Source: Flammula alnicola
Taxonomy: Eukaryota; Basidiomycota; Agaricomycetes; Agaricales; Strophariaceae
Length of the DNA: 43,692 nt
Reading direction: 5' to 3'
Assembly: GCA_015499995.1 (NCBI GenBank)
Contig: JADNRV010000374.1
Coordinates: 1 to 43,692 of the forward strand
Shown piece by piece: positions 9,312 to 21,228 of the stretch (its first letter is position 1; every line of letters begins with the position of its first letter). The position numbers and the translations under genes were made by a program. Under the pieces are notes generated by a model. That model saw nothing but the letters and a program-made list of their open reading frames with translations. It was not told where the DNA came from and ran no database searches.

Positions 9312-12300
9312 CAGCGCATCCATCCGCGCAAACTGCTTCCTACACCCCTCGCACTCAAACGGGCGGAAATTACTATGCAGCTGCTCGTGGCGTTTACAAT
9401 CATGCTGCCTCGCGAACCCCTTCCCGCACCCCGGCCAGTGGCACTTGTACGGCTTCTGCTCATAGTGCGAGCGCAGGTGCCCCTTGAGGTTGAACCCCCG
9501 TGTGAAGGTACTATTGCACCCCGGGATCGTGCACGCAAAGTTCGCGTCCTGCTTCCGACGCCGGATGGATGCGTTCGCCGTGCGCCCCGTCGTCACGTTT
9601 TGTTTGGCGATCTGCTGCTGCCCGGCGTCATCCCCCCCAGCGACGGAGGCAGACGACTCCCCTCGTCGTCTCTGCCCGCCGCCGCCGTGCGACGATGCCC
9701 CATCACGATCGAGCCCCGAAGCGTACGCCCCGCGGCCCGTAATGGCCACCTCCTCGCTATACCCCGCGCTCACAGGCGGCTCGCCAATATCCCCCATCCC
9801 AAGCCCCATCCCGCCCATCCCGACCATCCCACCCGTCGCAGCAGACGAGATCCCAATACTCAGCCCGCCCATCCCCATCGCGAAGTTCCCACCACCCCCA
9901 ACGCCCACGCCCACGCCCACGCCCATGCCCATGCCCATGCCCATCCCAACCCCACCACCCCCACCAACCCCAAGCCCCCCATCCTCCTCCTCCAATTCCC
10001 CATACCTCACCCTCGGACTCGCGTTCGGGCTCGGATACGGGCTGACCCTCCTCGGCGCCGCGAGGCCCCCGCCCAGCCCCGCGCCCGAGCCCCACACCTC
10101 CGCACCGCGATCCGAGCGCGAGCCCGACGACGCGCGGCGGAAGTGGCCTATCCCGCCTATCCCCCCAATACCACCTGGACCCCCGGGGGTCAGGGACCTG
10201 CGTATCGGGGGCAGGGCGCTACTACTATTGGCGTTGAGGTGGGGCGACGATGATAGGGAGAGAGACGGAAGATGCAGCGGATGGAGGAACTGGTTCTGCT
10301 GGTTCTGACTCTCGTTGTTATTGGTGGTGGTGGTGGTGCCGTACATCCCCCCAGCCCCGATCGAGCTCGATTGGCCGTGGTGCGGTGCGTAGCCCGCGTT
10401 GCCTGCTAAACCCATCCCACCACCGCCAAGACCACCACCAAGACTCCCACCAAGACCCCCGCCGCCGAGACCCAGCCCGCCACCGCCAGGCGCATTCCTG
10501 ATATCCTCCGAGCGCGAGAGGCGATGGTGCATAGGGCGCGGGGCGCTCAGCGAGTCAGACACCGAGCGGTGCATCATGTCAGGCGAGAGGAAGTTGTTAT
10601 TATTATTGCCGTTGTTGCTGTTGGCGGTGTTGGTGTTCGCTTTCCCCAATCCTACATTGCCGCCTACATTGCCGGCGCCGGCGCCAGAGCTGGCACTCCC
10701 ACCCCCAAACGTAAACGTCTGGATCTGCTGCCGATGCAGCTGCTGTATCTGCTGCTGCTGCTGCTGGTGCATCTGCTGTTGCTGTTGGGCTTGCTGTTGC
10801 TGTTGGGCTTGCGCTTGCAATTGCTGCTGTGCCTGCTGTTGTGCCTGCTGCTGCTGCTGTGTGTGCTGATACTCATATCCCCCACCACCAACCCCCCCAA
10901 GGAACGCCGCATCACCCCACGCCGTATCCGACGCCCTCCTCTCCCTCTCTTGCTCCTGCTGCTGCTGCATATCCTGCCCCAGCGTCTGCGTATCAGGGAA
11001 CACGAACCCGCCCGTCATATTCGGGGTCGGGTTCGTCGACCCCGGGCGCGACGCAGGTGCAGACCCGCCCAGCCCTCCCAACCCCACACGCGAAGTACCA
11101 CCACCAGAACCCTCTTCTACCCTCCCGAACCCGTAAGGCGACTGTCTTCTCGAAGCAGGCGCGGAGGACTGTTGCTGGTGATGGTTCCGCCGAAGTAGAT
11201 CATCTTGCGATGATGATTGGCCGAGCTCGGCGCCTGGTGATCCGGATCGGTGAGATCATGACGATCAAGGAGATCGAGAAATGGAGATGTCGAGGAGATC
11301 GATGGAAGCGATGCGATGAGACACAGTCGAAGGTTGGAGATTTTGGTCCGAGACGAGATGAGACGAAACACGGGGCACGAGATCGAAGAAGAAAAGAAAG
11401 GAGAGATAGGGTCGTCAGTAACCAGCCATGCCACAGACGACATCAAAAGCAATAGAAAGAAAGGGACGAGAGAGGAGAGGAGAGGAGAAAAATATGGGTA
11501 TGGGCAAGTAGTAACCACCCAAAAAAACACCCAAAAACCCGCCCCAAAATAAAGACTAAAGAAATAAAAAAAAAACCAAGAACCCACCTTGCGCAAGCGT
11601 CGCCAGCGTCTGCTGGAACGGCACCCCCCTCGGGCCCTCCCCACCTCCACTCACCGGCGTAGCGGGGACGATATGGAACTGCGGCCCCCCATCGCCGCCC
11701 ATATTCACATCATCATCCTCATCACCATCGTCGCCGTGTCCGTCCGGTGCATTGATCTTGGGCACCGCAGTCAACAGCGAGCTCTGGTCTCGAGCTCCCA
11801 GACCCGATGCATTATTGCTATTGCTGTTATTGTTATTATTACCAGCACCATCGAGGATCCCATCGAGAATCCCGTCAGGCATGCGCAGGCGCGGCGGGCT
11901 CTGCGGTTTCTGCAGGGGGGAGGGCGAGTGTTGTATCAGGGAAGCCTGCCCGAGCGCTTGTGGGTGGAGGAGGGGCGAGTGCTGTTGTAGTTGGGGGAGC
12001 GGCTGGGTGCCCCAGTTGGGGGTGTGCACGGACATGTTGCCGAAGGAGTGCGCGACGTCGAGGCGCGGAGACGGGTGTGGCTGGGGATGTGGCTGCACCT
12101 GGGACTGGGACTGGGGGTGGAAGGAGGACGTGGAGGGCTGGGGGGAGGGCGACGGCGAGAGGTGGGCGTTGCTGGGAGAGTGGTGTGCAGACCCGACGGA
12201 GGAGGCGCGCGAGTGTCGCCCGCCTGTGTTGCTTGGGTCGTAGTTGTTGTTGTTGTTGGTGTTGGTGGTGTTGTTGCCCATGCCAAGATCGTACGCCGCG

Positions 12301-12761
12301 CCCACATGCTCATCGCCATTACTCGAGGGCGAGCTGTGATCGAAGGGCGATCCGTGGGTGCGATGGTCGTGGGCGTCGGGGGAGAAGTCGATGCTCGAAT
12401 ACTCCGTATCGCCCGCGAACATCAAGAGGGAGGAACCATTGGTCGCTGCGGTGCCTGGGGGAGCGCCCGCGTCGTACTCGCTGGGCTCGTACTCGTTCAT
12501 GCTGGCTAGTTCCTGGAGCAGCTCGTAGTTGAGTTCGTCGCCGGTAAAAGAGAGCTGCGAGTGCTGGGAGAAGGGGGAATTGTAGTAGGACCCGTTGTAG
12601 GAGGGTGTGTGGGTGTGGGCAAAGGGCGGCGAGGTTAGCGGGTTGTTAGCGTCGTAGTATGCTTGGTCAAAGTCGTTGTGAATAGAACGAGGAGGAGAGG
12701 GGGGAACGAGGTCAAAGTTGGTTATATAGGGCGAACCCTCCTTTGAATCTATGACATCCAT
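9117..12761 (-). CDS. C2H2 zinc-finger transcription factor, CRZ1-like (2 exons, 1096 aa)
   Basis: Minus-strand exons 12761..11588 and 11233..9117, joined by a 354-nt GTGGGT...CACCAG intron in phase 1. Exon 1 starts MDVIDSKEGSPYI and is rich in Ser, Pro, Asn and His. Exon 2 begins with a Q-rich area (about residues 515-562, CAG/CAA repeats), followed by Gly-rich and hexanucleotide-encoded GM/GV repeats (9899-9955). Fingers near the C-terminus: C959-C964-H977-H981, then a second C-X4-C-X12-H-X3-H containing GFARQHDCKRHEQLH, then a third C-X2-C ending in H-X8-C. NLKGHLRSH and ARQHDxKRH resemble calcineurin-regulated CRZ1 factors. PQFHIV in exon 1 is a weak PxIxIT-like candidate for calcineurin docking. 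After finger 3 the main frame becomes odd (Trp/Arg-rich). Another frame gives an acidic EEEQEEEEEKPRKP tail, so the true C-terminus is uncertain. Confidence 0.8.
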
Positions 12762-15700
12762 GGAGGGACAGATTTATTTTGTAGAAGAGGGGGAGGAGGC
12801 TGTGGACGGATGGGCAGTGTAGATGGAGGAGGGTTAAAGGGATTTCATCACAAATCTGTTTGTCTCTGCTTTGCAATTTTCACACTCCGATCGATTCCTG
12901 TCCAGCGCTCATCAACTCTCCCATCGAAGAAGAAAGAAGAGAAAACAAAAGCTGACACCGCCCCCGCTTATCCCGCATCCTCCCTACAATCCAACTCTCC
13001 GGGCCTCTCGCTACTAATCGTTCTTGATCCCCTCACCCCTCCCATATCGTTATCTAATCATCCTCTCGGTGATCCCCGGGTCTGCCCACAACTTGCCTTT
13101 CCCGGAATAAAGCCTCGAGGCAATTCAATAACACTCTAATAGGCAGGTCTCCCTTTCATCCTCGAGGCTGCGTCGCCTCATTTCCGCCTCGTGCATGGGC
13201 CAGTTATGGGAAATTTTCCTATCCAAGTACTCCCAATAATGACATAACAACCAGCATGACCACGAGTCCTCAGGCTGACTCTGAGTGACTCTTTCCGCAG
13301 GCGCCTTCATCTCGTCTCCAAGTTCGAACTTCCTTCGTAAGATCCATGACACTGACAGAGAAGAGCCACACACAAACTGCATTCCAATTCAGTCGAACAT
13401 GAAGATTAGCGCATGATCCACACACACACGCTTTAGACTAAACCTTACTCTACCCATCTGTCATGATGAGATGATATTCCCGTCCCAGCCACCCTCGGTG
13501 CTCGGTTCTGTTGCTGGATCCGGGATATGACAAGGAGCTCGGAGGTGGATTCGGACTCGGAGTCGCATGCCACATAGAGACCGGACGATTGTAATGGCTG
13601 TGCGTCTCCTCAGGCCTCTTCATCCTCTGATAATTTGGATGCCGCATTATCCCAATGACCATCTGAATCGCACGCGTAGAGAGTCAGCTTTACGGTATGA
13701 CCTTGTACACAATTATATGCGCATAGACGTCGACATCGCTTGTCTCTAGCCATGTACTACAAACTCACGTTCCCATGGGTTCTTTATATAATTTTCTTGT
13801 TCTCTGCGTTTGCAAGGAATAAAGGAATACCTTTGAAACGAATACAAACTGCTTCCCTTCACCAAGTCTTGCCGATCCATCCCCACGCCCACACTGACAT
13901 CCACACCCTAACAAATAAGTACTAAGTAGTACCTGACATGAATTCAAACACCTCATCAATAAGCCCCAACTTCCTGTCTAATCCCTGATCCCAGCCAGCG
14001 TCGAATTACTTTGATCCGCCGTCCCCAGCCCCGGCCCCATGCCCCATGTCCTGCCTCCGCTCCGTCTCCGAGCCACAGCCTCTCGAGCTCGGATCTCGAC
14101 CCCCCTCCTCCGACCCGTCCCCGTCCCCGCATCTGGATAGATAACATACAGTATTAATACACATTGTTGTATGCGCAATGCTTGAAAAACTGACCGTAAC
14201 GTTGACTCGCACTTTAATATTAATATTAATTAGGCACAAGTTACTGACGGACTCTCGAATATATAACGATGGAGAGAGGCTCCCTACACGCGTGGCACGC
14301 ACGTATAGGAGGAAGGGAGGGCCCAACTAGCCTTGATGCAAATCCGGAGTGTTTGCTCAGATGGGCTGTGCACCCCAATCTCTCGGGCTCCCCTTCTCCC
14401 CCTCCGATCTTCGACTCGGATGGACGGGTGCTCATGATCATGATCATGATCGAGCATCCGGATCCCTTCATCCGACTAGTTCATCGATGATATCGATGCA
14501 TCATGATAATTCGAATTCTAAGTCGTTCCCCCGGTAAGAAAGAAAAAATGTTGATAACACAGGACCTGTGCATATGTAGGACTCTTTTCTTTTCTTTTCT
14601 TACCACGGACGCTGATACAAACCTAAATCTATCTATATTAAGCCCTGCGTTCAATGACGAGTCGCGAGGCTGTGGCCTAGACACTAATTATAAGAGGTTT
14701 ATACACAGCCCTCCCCTACTTACGCCGTCTTAACGCCAGCCGCAGTCCAACTTGAACTTGAAGGCATACCGCCGGCTTCTATTGTTCTTGGCTTGGACCC
14801 ATCAATTGAACTAAATACTTACATACACACATGATATGACCGGTGAACGTTGAACTTTGGCCAAACCAGTGCAAAAGTTAACGTTCAAAGATGAATCTGC
14901 CCGGATATCGATTTAGCGTTCGCAAATCGAAGCGCAGTTAAGGAGCTCGGGATAAGCGCAATGGCAGTTAGTTGTTTTGTTCACGTTTCAGGCCTCTGTA
15001 TACGTACTACTTAATAGTAAGGGATCCCTTGTGGGTGCACCACTGATCCCGGGCCAGTGCACGATTGTATTCAATTGTGGGCAGCGCGTCGTTACTACTA
15101 AACCTGTCTACTATGTACTGTATGTACTGCACGCGCAGATGCTGCTAGTTCGCTCTCCTGCCGTGTCTTAGTTAGCGCTATTAGAGCGACGTAGGGATTG
15201 TTCGACGTCTCTGGATTTTACCATCGATATCCCATCCGATTGATCGAATCGCACTCAAAACTTGTACCCACCAGCTGCCGCCAGCCGCCTCTACTTGATT
15301 ACGGCGACTAATTTGAATGACGCCTGACGCGAATGATTCGGGACACCATGAATCTGCACCATTCGGTAAATATGATCTTCTGAATCTTTACTTTACCCGG
15401 TGTGTATCCATCGCTGATCCCGCTAGATATATAGCCTAGTATATATGATTCCAGCCTTGAAAAGGTCGCACACACACGATCCTGCCGGTCATCAACGTGT
15501 CTCTCGATTGCCGTATTATGCATTATGTGTGTCAGTGGGATTACTATACTCGACTTGAATCACATGAACGTCTTCGAATACGATAACCTCGAGATAGCCC
15601 ACGCTGAATATAACATCTAGCTAGCTTAAACTCGAAAACTTGAAACGCGCAGCGCGAGTACGATGGACCCTCCCCATGGAAATTGGTTGAGATTTACGAC

Positions 15701-16899
15701 TGGATCACACGTCTAATTTCGAAGCTGTGAGCGTTCCAAGTCGATCATGTGTGAGCTCTAACATTGACTTCAGTATCAACACTAGAAGCCGCTATAGACG
15801 TTGATTTATTTTGACAGCAACACTTCCATCTTCACGATTGCGATTGCATTTAAAGTATAGAGTGTTTGCGCCACACAAGGACATGAAGGGAGGCCAATCT
15901 CTTTGTTTCTCTGGTGCGTCGTATTTTCTCAGCTCGATAAGTACGTATCTCTGCATTGATATTCTCCACTGTTCGTGCACCTGTCGGACGTATTTCTGGA
16001 TGACAAGAATCACCGTTTATGACGCTCTCATCTCGTACTCATTACGGAAGACAACCGAGGTGAAACAGGCCAATGTGCAAAGGAGGCTGTGGCGATGACG
16101 CACTCCCAATTCTATGAAACTGAGCCTGCAGTGAGAACGGCGATACTTAATTGTGGGAACGAGCATTTGGCGGTGCTGGTTTGATTTATACCAGCTCCCC
16201 GTGCCAGGTACTGAAAATAACTTGCGCTTCGACCGTTCAAGGCGTGGGTACCAACGACCAATGAAACTGGCTCGGGCCTGTTGTGAGGAAGGTTGGCTTC
16301 CCCTTCCACGGGTGCGTACCATCGAACGAAAGACCAAGTGTTTGCTTCCACGCTCGAAATCTGGAATTCGACGAATATATATAATTTCGATGTTTCAGGG
16401 TGGTCCGTACGTATCCGCACCCCATCCAATTCCTTCGGTCTTACAGTACGTACTTTGCTGGTCCTCTCAAGCAAAGTGTTTCATGATCCAACTCTGGCAA
16501 CGTCGTCCGATGTGCGTCCATATGCACACATAGTGCACAAACGACACCGGGTAAATCATCATCACAGCCTGAGCCCAACACAGCCTGCAGGCTGCAGCTG
16601 GTGCCAGATTCAGCGCGGGGCAGTACATGTACCTGATCGTGATCACATCGATCATGATCGAGTCGATCCTCCGACGGAATCAATGCAAAGCATCTCCGGT
16701 GCGTCGCCCTTGTTCTTGTTAGTTTGCTCATGAAGCGTCCATAGAGCGAGTAAGTTATGGCTCGCGAAAGACGTACATATCGTGTGAATTTGCAGAGTGT
16801 GGCGGAGTCCGAGTGGCGCATTTGATGTGCACGTGATATGTAGCGTCGAGGAGCTGGCAGGGCGCTTGGCACGGACCATGTATGAACAGTGCATCCCGT
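12762..16899. other. Long region without a recognisable gene
   Basis: The first part is the likely promoter and 5' UTR of the zinc-finger gene (pyrimidine-rich near 12,900-13,050). Minus-strand frames at 13,125-13,382, 13,450-13,662, 15,792-16,013 and 16,112-16,474 look mildly coding-like, but I could not join them into a phased model or assign a family. A small (catgat)n tract lies at about 14,433-14,452. No tRNA or rRNA is evident. Confidence 0.4.
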
Positions 16900-17360
16900 T
16901 GACGCACGCACTCAGTCCGCTTCAGTCCGCCGTATCAGTCGACGCGAGGGCCAGTTACCACTATCTGAATCAAAACGGCTCTCCGCAACGGTCTTGGACT
17001 TGGGGCTTTCCAGCTTCTGCACCACATAGAGTTGCTCGAAAGCGAAACAGAGAGCAAGACGCGACGCAGAGTGATGACGAATTGGAATTCGAAATACATG
17101 AACTGAAGGGTTCGCCATGGGAATCCAAATTGCAGATTGCTCACACAATTTTTATAGATGGGCTTGAACAGTTACAGGCTCCTAAACTCATGGAGTTGCT
17201 CGAGCTTTATAGGCAGAATGGACCTGCCACTTGCCTTTCGACGAATCCAGCGCTCAAAAGTGGGCACGCTTTGAATGTCAAGCGCAACTGCTTAAATGGC
17301 CAATGTGGTGTTTCATGGGACGCCGTATGTGGCTCGTTGCAGGGATCCGCGTTACGCTAA
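16900..17360 (+). pseudogene. DUF7918 C-terminal tail fragment
   Basis: The plus-strand frame contains RKRNREQDATQSDDELEFE, very close to the exon-4 tail of the DUF7918 gene at 821..2005 (RKRNRGQDMTQSDDELESE). It continues past where that gene stops, with LEQLQAPKLMELLELYRQNG. None of the upstream DUF7918 exons (TCWI, GEIRL, FKYR motifs) is visible, so this is a 5'-truncated relic lying just outside and partly inside duplication copy 2. The same LMELL..LYRQNG scrap is at 3659-3740. Confidence 0.6.
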
Positions 17361-17396
17361 GTAAAGTGCAGATATACCGAATAGGATGATTGGTGG

Positions 17397-17427
17397 ACAA
17401 AGCGAGCCGTGGTTACGCTCGCTCTGT
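17397..17427. repeat. Conserved hairpin in the NACHT 3' flank, copy 2
   Basis: ACAAAGCGAGC at 17397-17407 pairs with GCTCGCTCTGT at 17417-17427 with one mismatch. It is the counterpart of the perfect hairpin at 3785-3815. Confidence 0.55.
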
Positions 17428-18016
17428 CCCTATATCTTTCAGTTTGTAGCTACCAGTAGTGGTTAAAAGGTCGCACCTGCATCCACAAACACGGCCTGTC
17501 AAATGCGCATGCATCAGCAGATCGGGAATAATCCGATGCGTAGAATCCCTTCAACCCGCTTGCAACGGTGCGTTGGGTGCAAGCCTAAGAGCGTTTTGCT
17601 GCACGTCAAATAGGACTTGACGATTTCCAATTGACCATATTATTTAAAAGCAGCGCGACATAAAATTCACTTTCTAGAGTTAATGGAGCGCTAACCAAAA
17701 CCATGGCATCTGTGGGTGCGTAGGAAAAAAGATAACGCGAGAGGAACTTTGAGAAGGAGGACTAAAAAAGTGCAAAGAGAAAAGTGTGCTACTTGGACGG
17801 GTGTATTTAGTTAGTTGTCTATATGGTTGTACACAACAGTACATTATTCATACTCACAACGTAAGTGCAGACGACAGCGGAAAATACACGAGTGGTAGCA
17901 AGATTTGAGGGAGAAACGCCAGGGCGTCAAGGACGGCGAAAGGAGTCAAACATCATCACAACCGTTCTGGTCGAGCCGCTATAACTGGGGGGGACCGTCC
18001 GTGTTCTTCATCTTTT

Positions 18017-19154
18017 TCAGTGTGTGCTTCGCACTCGATGGGCAGGGGTTTCCGAGATGCATGTGGGGCACATAACCATCCCGGCGGATGCCTCTGCCAC
18101 ACAGGCTTTTCCATACCGTACGGTATGGAACCTGCACGGCCTCTGCTTATAGCAGGCGTTTAGAAGGTATCCAAAGTTGATAACAGAATGAAATAGGCAA
18201 GAGAATGTCGAGTCTGAGCTCGTAAAGCCTGACTGGATGTTGCTCATGTCATCGTTGTAACTTGGTGCGTCCACGACGATGCGGCGAGTCATGGAAGCAA
18301 GGCCGTCATTATCGAATGCTGCACGAATATCTGGTTTAGACTGGCTCGTGATAAGAAAGCGAAGGGGAATTTGATGCGCACTCGACGCAAGATCTGCGAT
18401 GAGCAATAGGATGTCCCGTTGAGTTTCTTGGCCATGGCATTGATCAAGTCCGTCGATGACGACGACCATTGATGCCTTTAGGGGTATTGCAGATGTCGAG
18501 CGCAATTGCTGGAATGGCCGAATGATAAGCGACTGAATCTGCACTGCGATGGACTTGGTAGGCAAGGTGGGGTCATGAGCCATGGCGAGGTTGACATGCT
18601 CGCGCATGCCCGGGACATTCAATGCTATCTGGTACGCCAGTGTCGAGAAGAGGTAGCATCCGTCATCTCCTCCACATCTATGCTGATCGAAGAAAAAGCT
18701 CCCCGCAAGCTGACCCTCAGCATGGCAAACCTCAGAGACGGTCTGCGCGATCGCTGTACATGTCTTCGCAGTGTTGTGTGGTCCTTGAAGCCACAGAATT
18801 TTAGTTGTCGAGGGGTCTAGTTTCCTAACCCAGATAATGACATCCTGAGCTATGGTCTCAGCACGCGCGCCATTGCGACACCGCGGAGGAGGGTAACGCT
18901 CGGACGAGTCGTGCATTGCACCGGGCGAAATGGCTTGGCTCAGCATATGGAAGCCTACATATTTAATAGCCCACGGTTATAACACGCTCACACCGCCAAG
19001 AAACGAACGCGAGCTCACCACCGTCAGCAGATTTATGCAAGTTTATCATATCAGGGTGAGGTGCATTGAAGTGGTTGAATACACCTCCCGTAATGAGCAT
19101 ATTATAGCCCGAAAAAAATGGGCTAGTTTGAGGAGAGTGAATCCTCGATGTCAT
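18017..19154 (-). CDS. Truncated NACHT NTPase (NLR-like), paralogue B, 357 aa
   Basis: Minus-strand exons 19154..19019 and 18954..18017. Exon lengths (136 and 938 nt) and intron phase equal those of paralogue A. Exon 1 has YNMLITGGVFNHFNAP; exon 2 has HDSSERYPPP. The P-loop region reads GPHNTAKT and is followed by a two-residue insertion before AIAQT. Walker B again reads VVVIDGLDQC. The two changes from consensus (P-loop Gly to Ala, Walker B Glu to Gln) are shared with paralogue A, so they predate the duplication. A one-codon deletion after the sensor region and a different last few residues distinguish B. Preservation of both frames despite many substitutions suggests selection, but expression is unknown. 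Confidence 0.75.
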
Positions 19155-19210
19155 ATTGAGGAACAACAATATTGTTGTAGAGTATCCATCAGTTAAAGGA
19201 GATGGTATAA

Positions 19211-19395
19211 GAAGGGATTTGATAATGCATTCACGTTGTGACATGGGGGTAGACGGGGACCATAATAATCCTACCATCAACATATCACATGACTTCGGCC
19301 GACGTCCTCGGAAAATGACACCAACCTCTCTACTCGTATAGTCTATGTCCGCCTCCGATAAGTAGCTAAAAATAGATATGTAAAGAATTGTGTCT
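19211..19395. other. Flank of duplication copy 2
   Basis: Short unique stretch between the NACHT B upstream region and the left direct repeat of the Crypton-associated block. Nothing recognised. Confidence 0.3.
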
Positions 19396-19417
19396 ACTAG
19401 GGTTTCTAGGTCTTAGG
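19393..19417 (+). repeat. Left ~24-bp direct repeat
   Basis: TCTACTAGGGTTTCTAG followed by GTCTTAG. Its partner is at about 25,302-25,326 in the same orientation. Confidence 0.6.
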
Positions 19418-19439
19418 AGAAGTGTTGTGAATTGATCGG

Positions 19440-19680
19440 AAGTTCAAACCCCGACCGTGAACCGTGAATCGCGCAGAGCCCGCGCCAACAGCAGAGCCCG
19501 CGCCAACAGCACCGCCACGCTCCCACAAAGACTTCGCCATCGATTCACAAGACTTCGCCACGATTCACAACTTGTTGGCGGGTGGGAACGCTGATTCACA
19601 ACTTTGGCAGGTGCGATTCACAATTTAGCAGGCTCAATTCACAATTTGATTCACGACTTTTGGCAGGGGATTGGGTCCGA
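19440..19680. repeat. GATTCACAA-type degenerate repeats
   Basis: At least six near-copies of 'GATTCACAACTT' or 'GATTCACAATTT', interspersed with 'cttcgcca', 'ggcaggt' and 'agagcccgcgccaacagc' duplicates. The same motif appears in inverse orientation at the far end of the block (25,250-25,290). This may be a recombinase-binding or end region of the Crypton; function is inferred. Confidence 0.55.
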
Positions 19681-20073
19681 ATGGCGAAGTCTTAGCAGGA
19701 CTCGACAGACTTCGCCATTCCCACACTAGGCTTCACCGCTGCCTCCTCTCGTCTCAGCCTCCCTCACCCCTCGGCCTCCCTCACCCCTCTCGCTCATCGC
19801 GTCCTCTCCTCTCGCTCATTCAGGATTGCCTGCCTGGATTCCTGCTGGCTGGATTCTGCGGTTCCCACACAGCGCAGCAGGCTGCGTGGGACACGCAGCG
19901 CAGCAGGCTTCATTGACGAATGACGAGGGCAGACCACCTCGCCACCTACTCACTCACCGTCGTACTCACCGTCGTCACTGTCCTTACATGGTACTCTACA
20001 TGGTGCTCACGAGCGCCATCGTCAGCCAGATCGAATGAGGAGGACAGTGGTGCTGACGACGGCGCACCGTCTG

Positions 20074-20235
20074 CCTTGGCCACGCCTCCCTCGCTGTCGC
20101 TGTGGCCACGCCTCCCTCGCTGTCGCTGTGGCCACGCCTCCCTCGCTGTCGCTGTGGCCACGCCTCCCTCGCTGTCGCTGTGGCCACGCCTCCCTCGCTG
20201 TCGCTGTGGCCACGCCTCCCTCGCTGCCTTGGCCA
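20074..20235. repeat. 26-bp tandem repeat, about 6 units
   Basis: The unit GTGGCCACGCCTCCCTCGCT plus GTCGCT repeats head to tail with almost no divergence. It begins and ends with units where 'ctgtggcc' becomes 'ccttggcc'. GTGGCCAC is a perfect 8-bp palindrome in each unit. The open frames crossing it are by-products of the period. Confidence 0.85.
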
Positions 20236-20720
20236 CACCTCGCTGCCTTGGCCACACCTCGCTGCTTCGCCACACCTCGCTGCCTACTACTCGCGACTCC
20301 ACCACTACTCGCGACTCTCCACCACTACTCGCGACTCCACCAGTCAACAATCGCGGAGACGTTAACCACCTCGCCACACCTCACTGCCTACTACTCGCAA
20401 CTCCACCATTAACTCGCGACTACTTCGCGACTACTTCGCGACTCCACCACTACTCGCGACTACTCGCGACTCCACCAGTCAACAATCGCGGAAACGTTAA
20501 CCATAACCACCTCGCCACACCTCGCCGTCTACTACTCGCGACTACTCGCGACTCCAACTCGCGACTCCAACTCGCGAGTGGTGAACTACTCGCGACTCCA
20601 CCAGTCAACGCTCGCGACTCCACCAGTCAGTCACTCGCGACTCCACCAGTCAACGTCTCCGTTAGCAGATCATAGCAGATCACCTCGCCACACCTCGCCA
20701 CCTACTACTCGCGACTCTAC
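20236..20720. repeat. Degenerate ACTCGCGACTCCACCA repeat array
   Basis: Many imperfect copies of 'actactcgcgactccaccag', including larger duplicated blocks with 'tcaacaatcgcgg(a/g)aacgttaacca' at about 20,342 and 20,481. It continues from the 26-bp array and has no believable gene. Confidence 0.75.
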
Positions 20721-21228
20721 TTCAGTTAACAAATCCGCGGCAGTCGGCGGCACTGGGCGCCTTCACATTTTGTTGACTGACTTATCATACATCATTTCCT
20801 CTCTCCCTCTTCAGCCCTTTCACCATTCACAGCCCTATTCGTTTCGGGGCATGTGCCCCGTCACACCACCGGGCATGCCCGTCGCACCACGTCGCACCAC
20901 TTCTCGTGTCGCACGTTCAGCGGCTCTCTCACGTCGCACCTCCTCCCTCTCGTGTCAGCGCGACACGAGTACCTTACCTCTTGCAGTAGACCATTACCTT
21001 ATCTCTTGTAGTAGCCTCATCCGCCCTTCTCGTCACCATAGCCTCTTGTTAATAGATGTTGAATGTCATTATTAAATTGTATAATAGATAAGATAGATAC
21101 GAGTAGATATGAGTAATATAGACAAGGTAAGACAAGTAGTATAGACATGAAAAACGACATGAAAAATATGATTGATACAAAAGAAAGCATATAAACAGAG
21201 GACGGTGCACGTTGTATGAGTAGATTGA
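20721..21228. other. 3' flank of the Crypton gene
   Basis: No gene recognised. A purine-rich, A/T-rich tail (21,060-21,200) probably forms the 3' UTR of the minus-strand gene. Short 'cgtcgcaccac' near-repeats occur at 20,880-20,945. Confidence 0.35.

Larger units (their letters stand above)
17187..19210. repeat. Segmental duplication, copy 2 (paralogous to 3,659-5,447)
   Basis: Same order and orientation as copy 1: DUF7918 scrap, hairpin, NACHT gene. It carries about 200 bases extra around 17,610-17,830 ahead of the shared 'gttgtacacaacag' segment. Confidence 0.85.

Noticed and set aside
8928..11198. Large plus-strand frames opposite the zinc-finger gene (Pro/His- and Leu/Cys-rich)
   Set aside because: They are antisense shadows of the GC-rich, repeat-encoded coding exon on the minus strand, which has clear C2H2 fingers.
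12810..13139. Plus-strand frame upstream of the zinc-finger gene as a separate small gene
   Set aside because: No recognised motif, pyrimidine-rich; better explained as the divergent promoter and 5' UTR region.
15792..16474. Minus-strand frames as a two-exon gene
   Set aside because: Composition is mildly coding-like, but I could not find a phased splice joint or a known family, so no gene is called.
19393..19417. CTAGGGTTT as a telomere-like repeat
   Set aside because: Single occurrence per site, not tandem; it appears as part of a 24-bp direct repeat instead.
20074..20235. Possible CRISPR-like array
   Set aside because: Units are contiguous 26-bp tandem repeats without unique spacers, and the genome is fungal.
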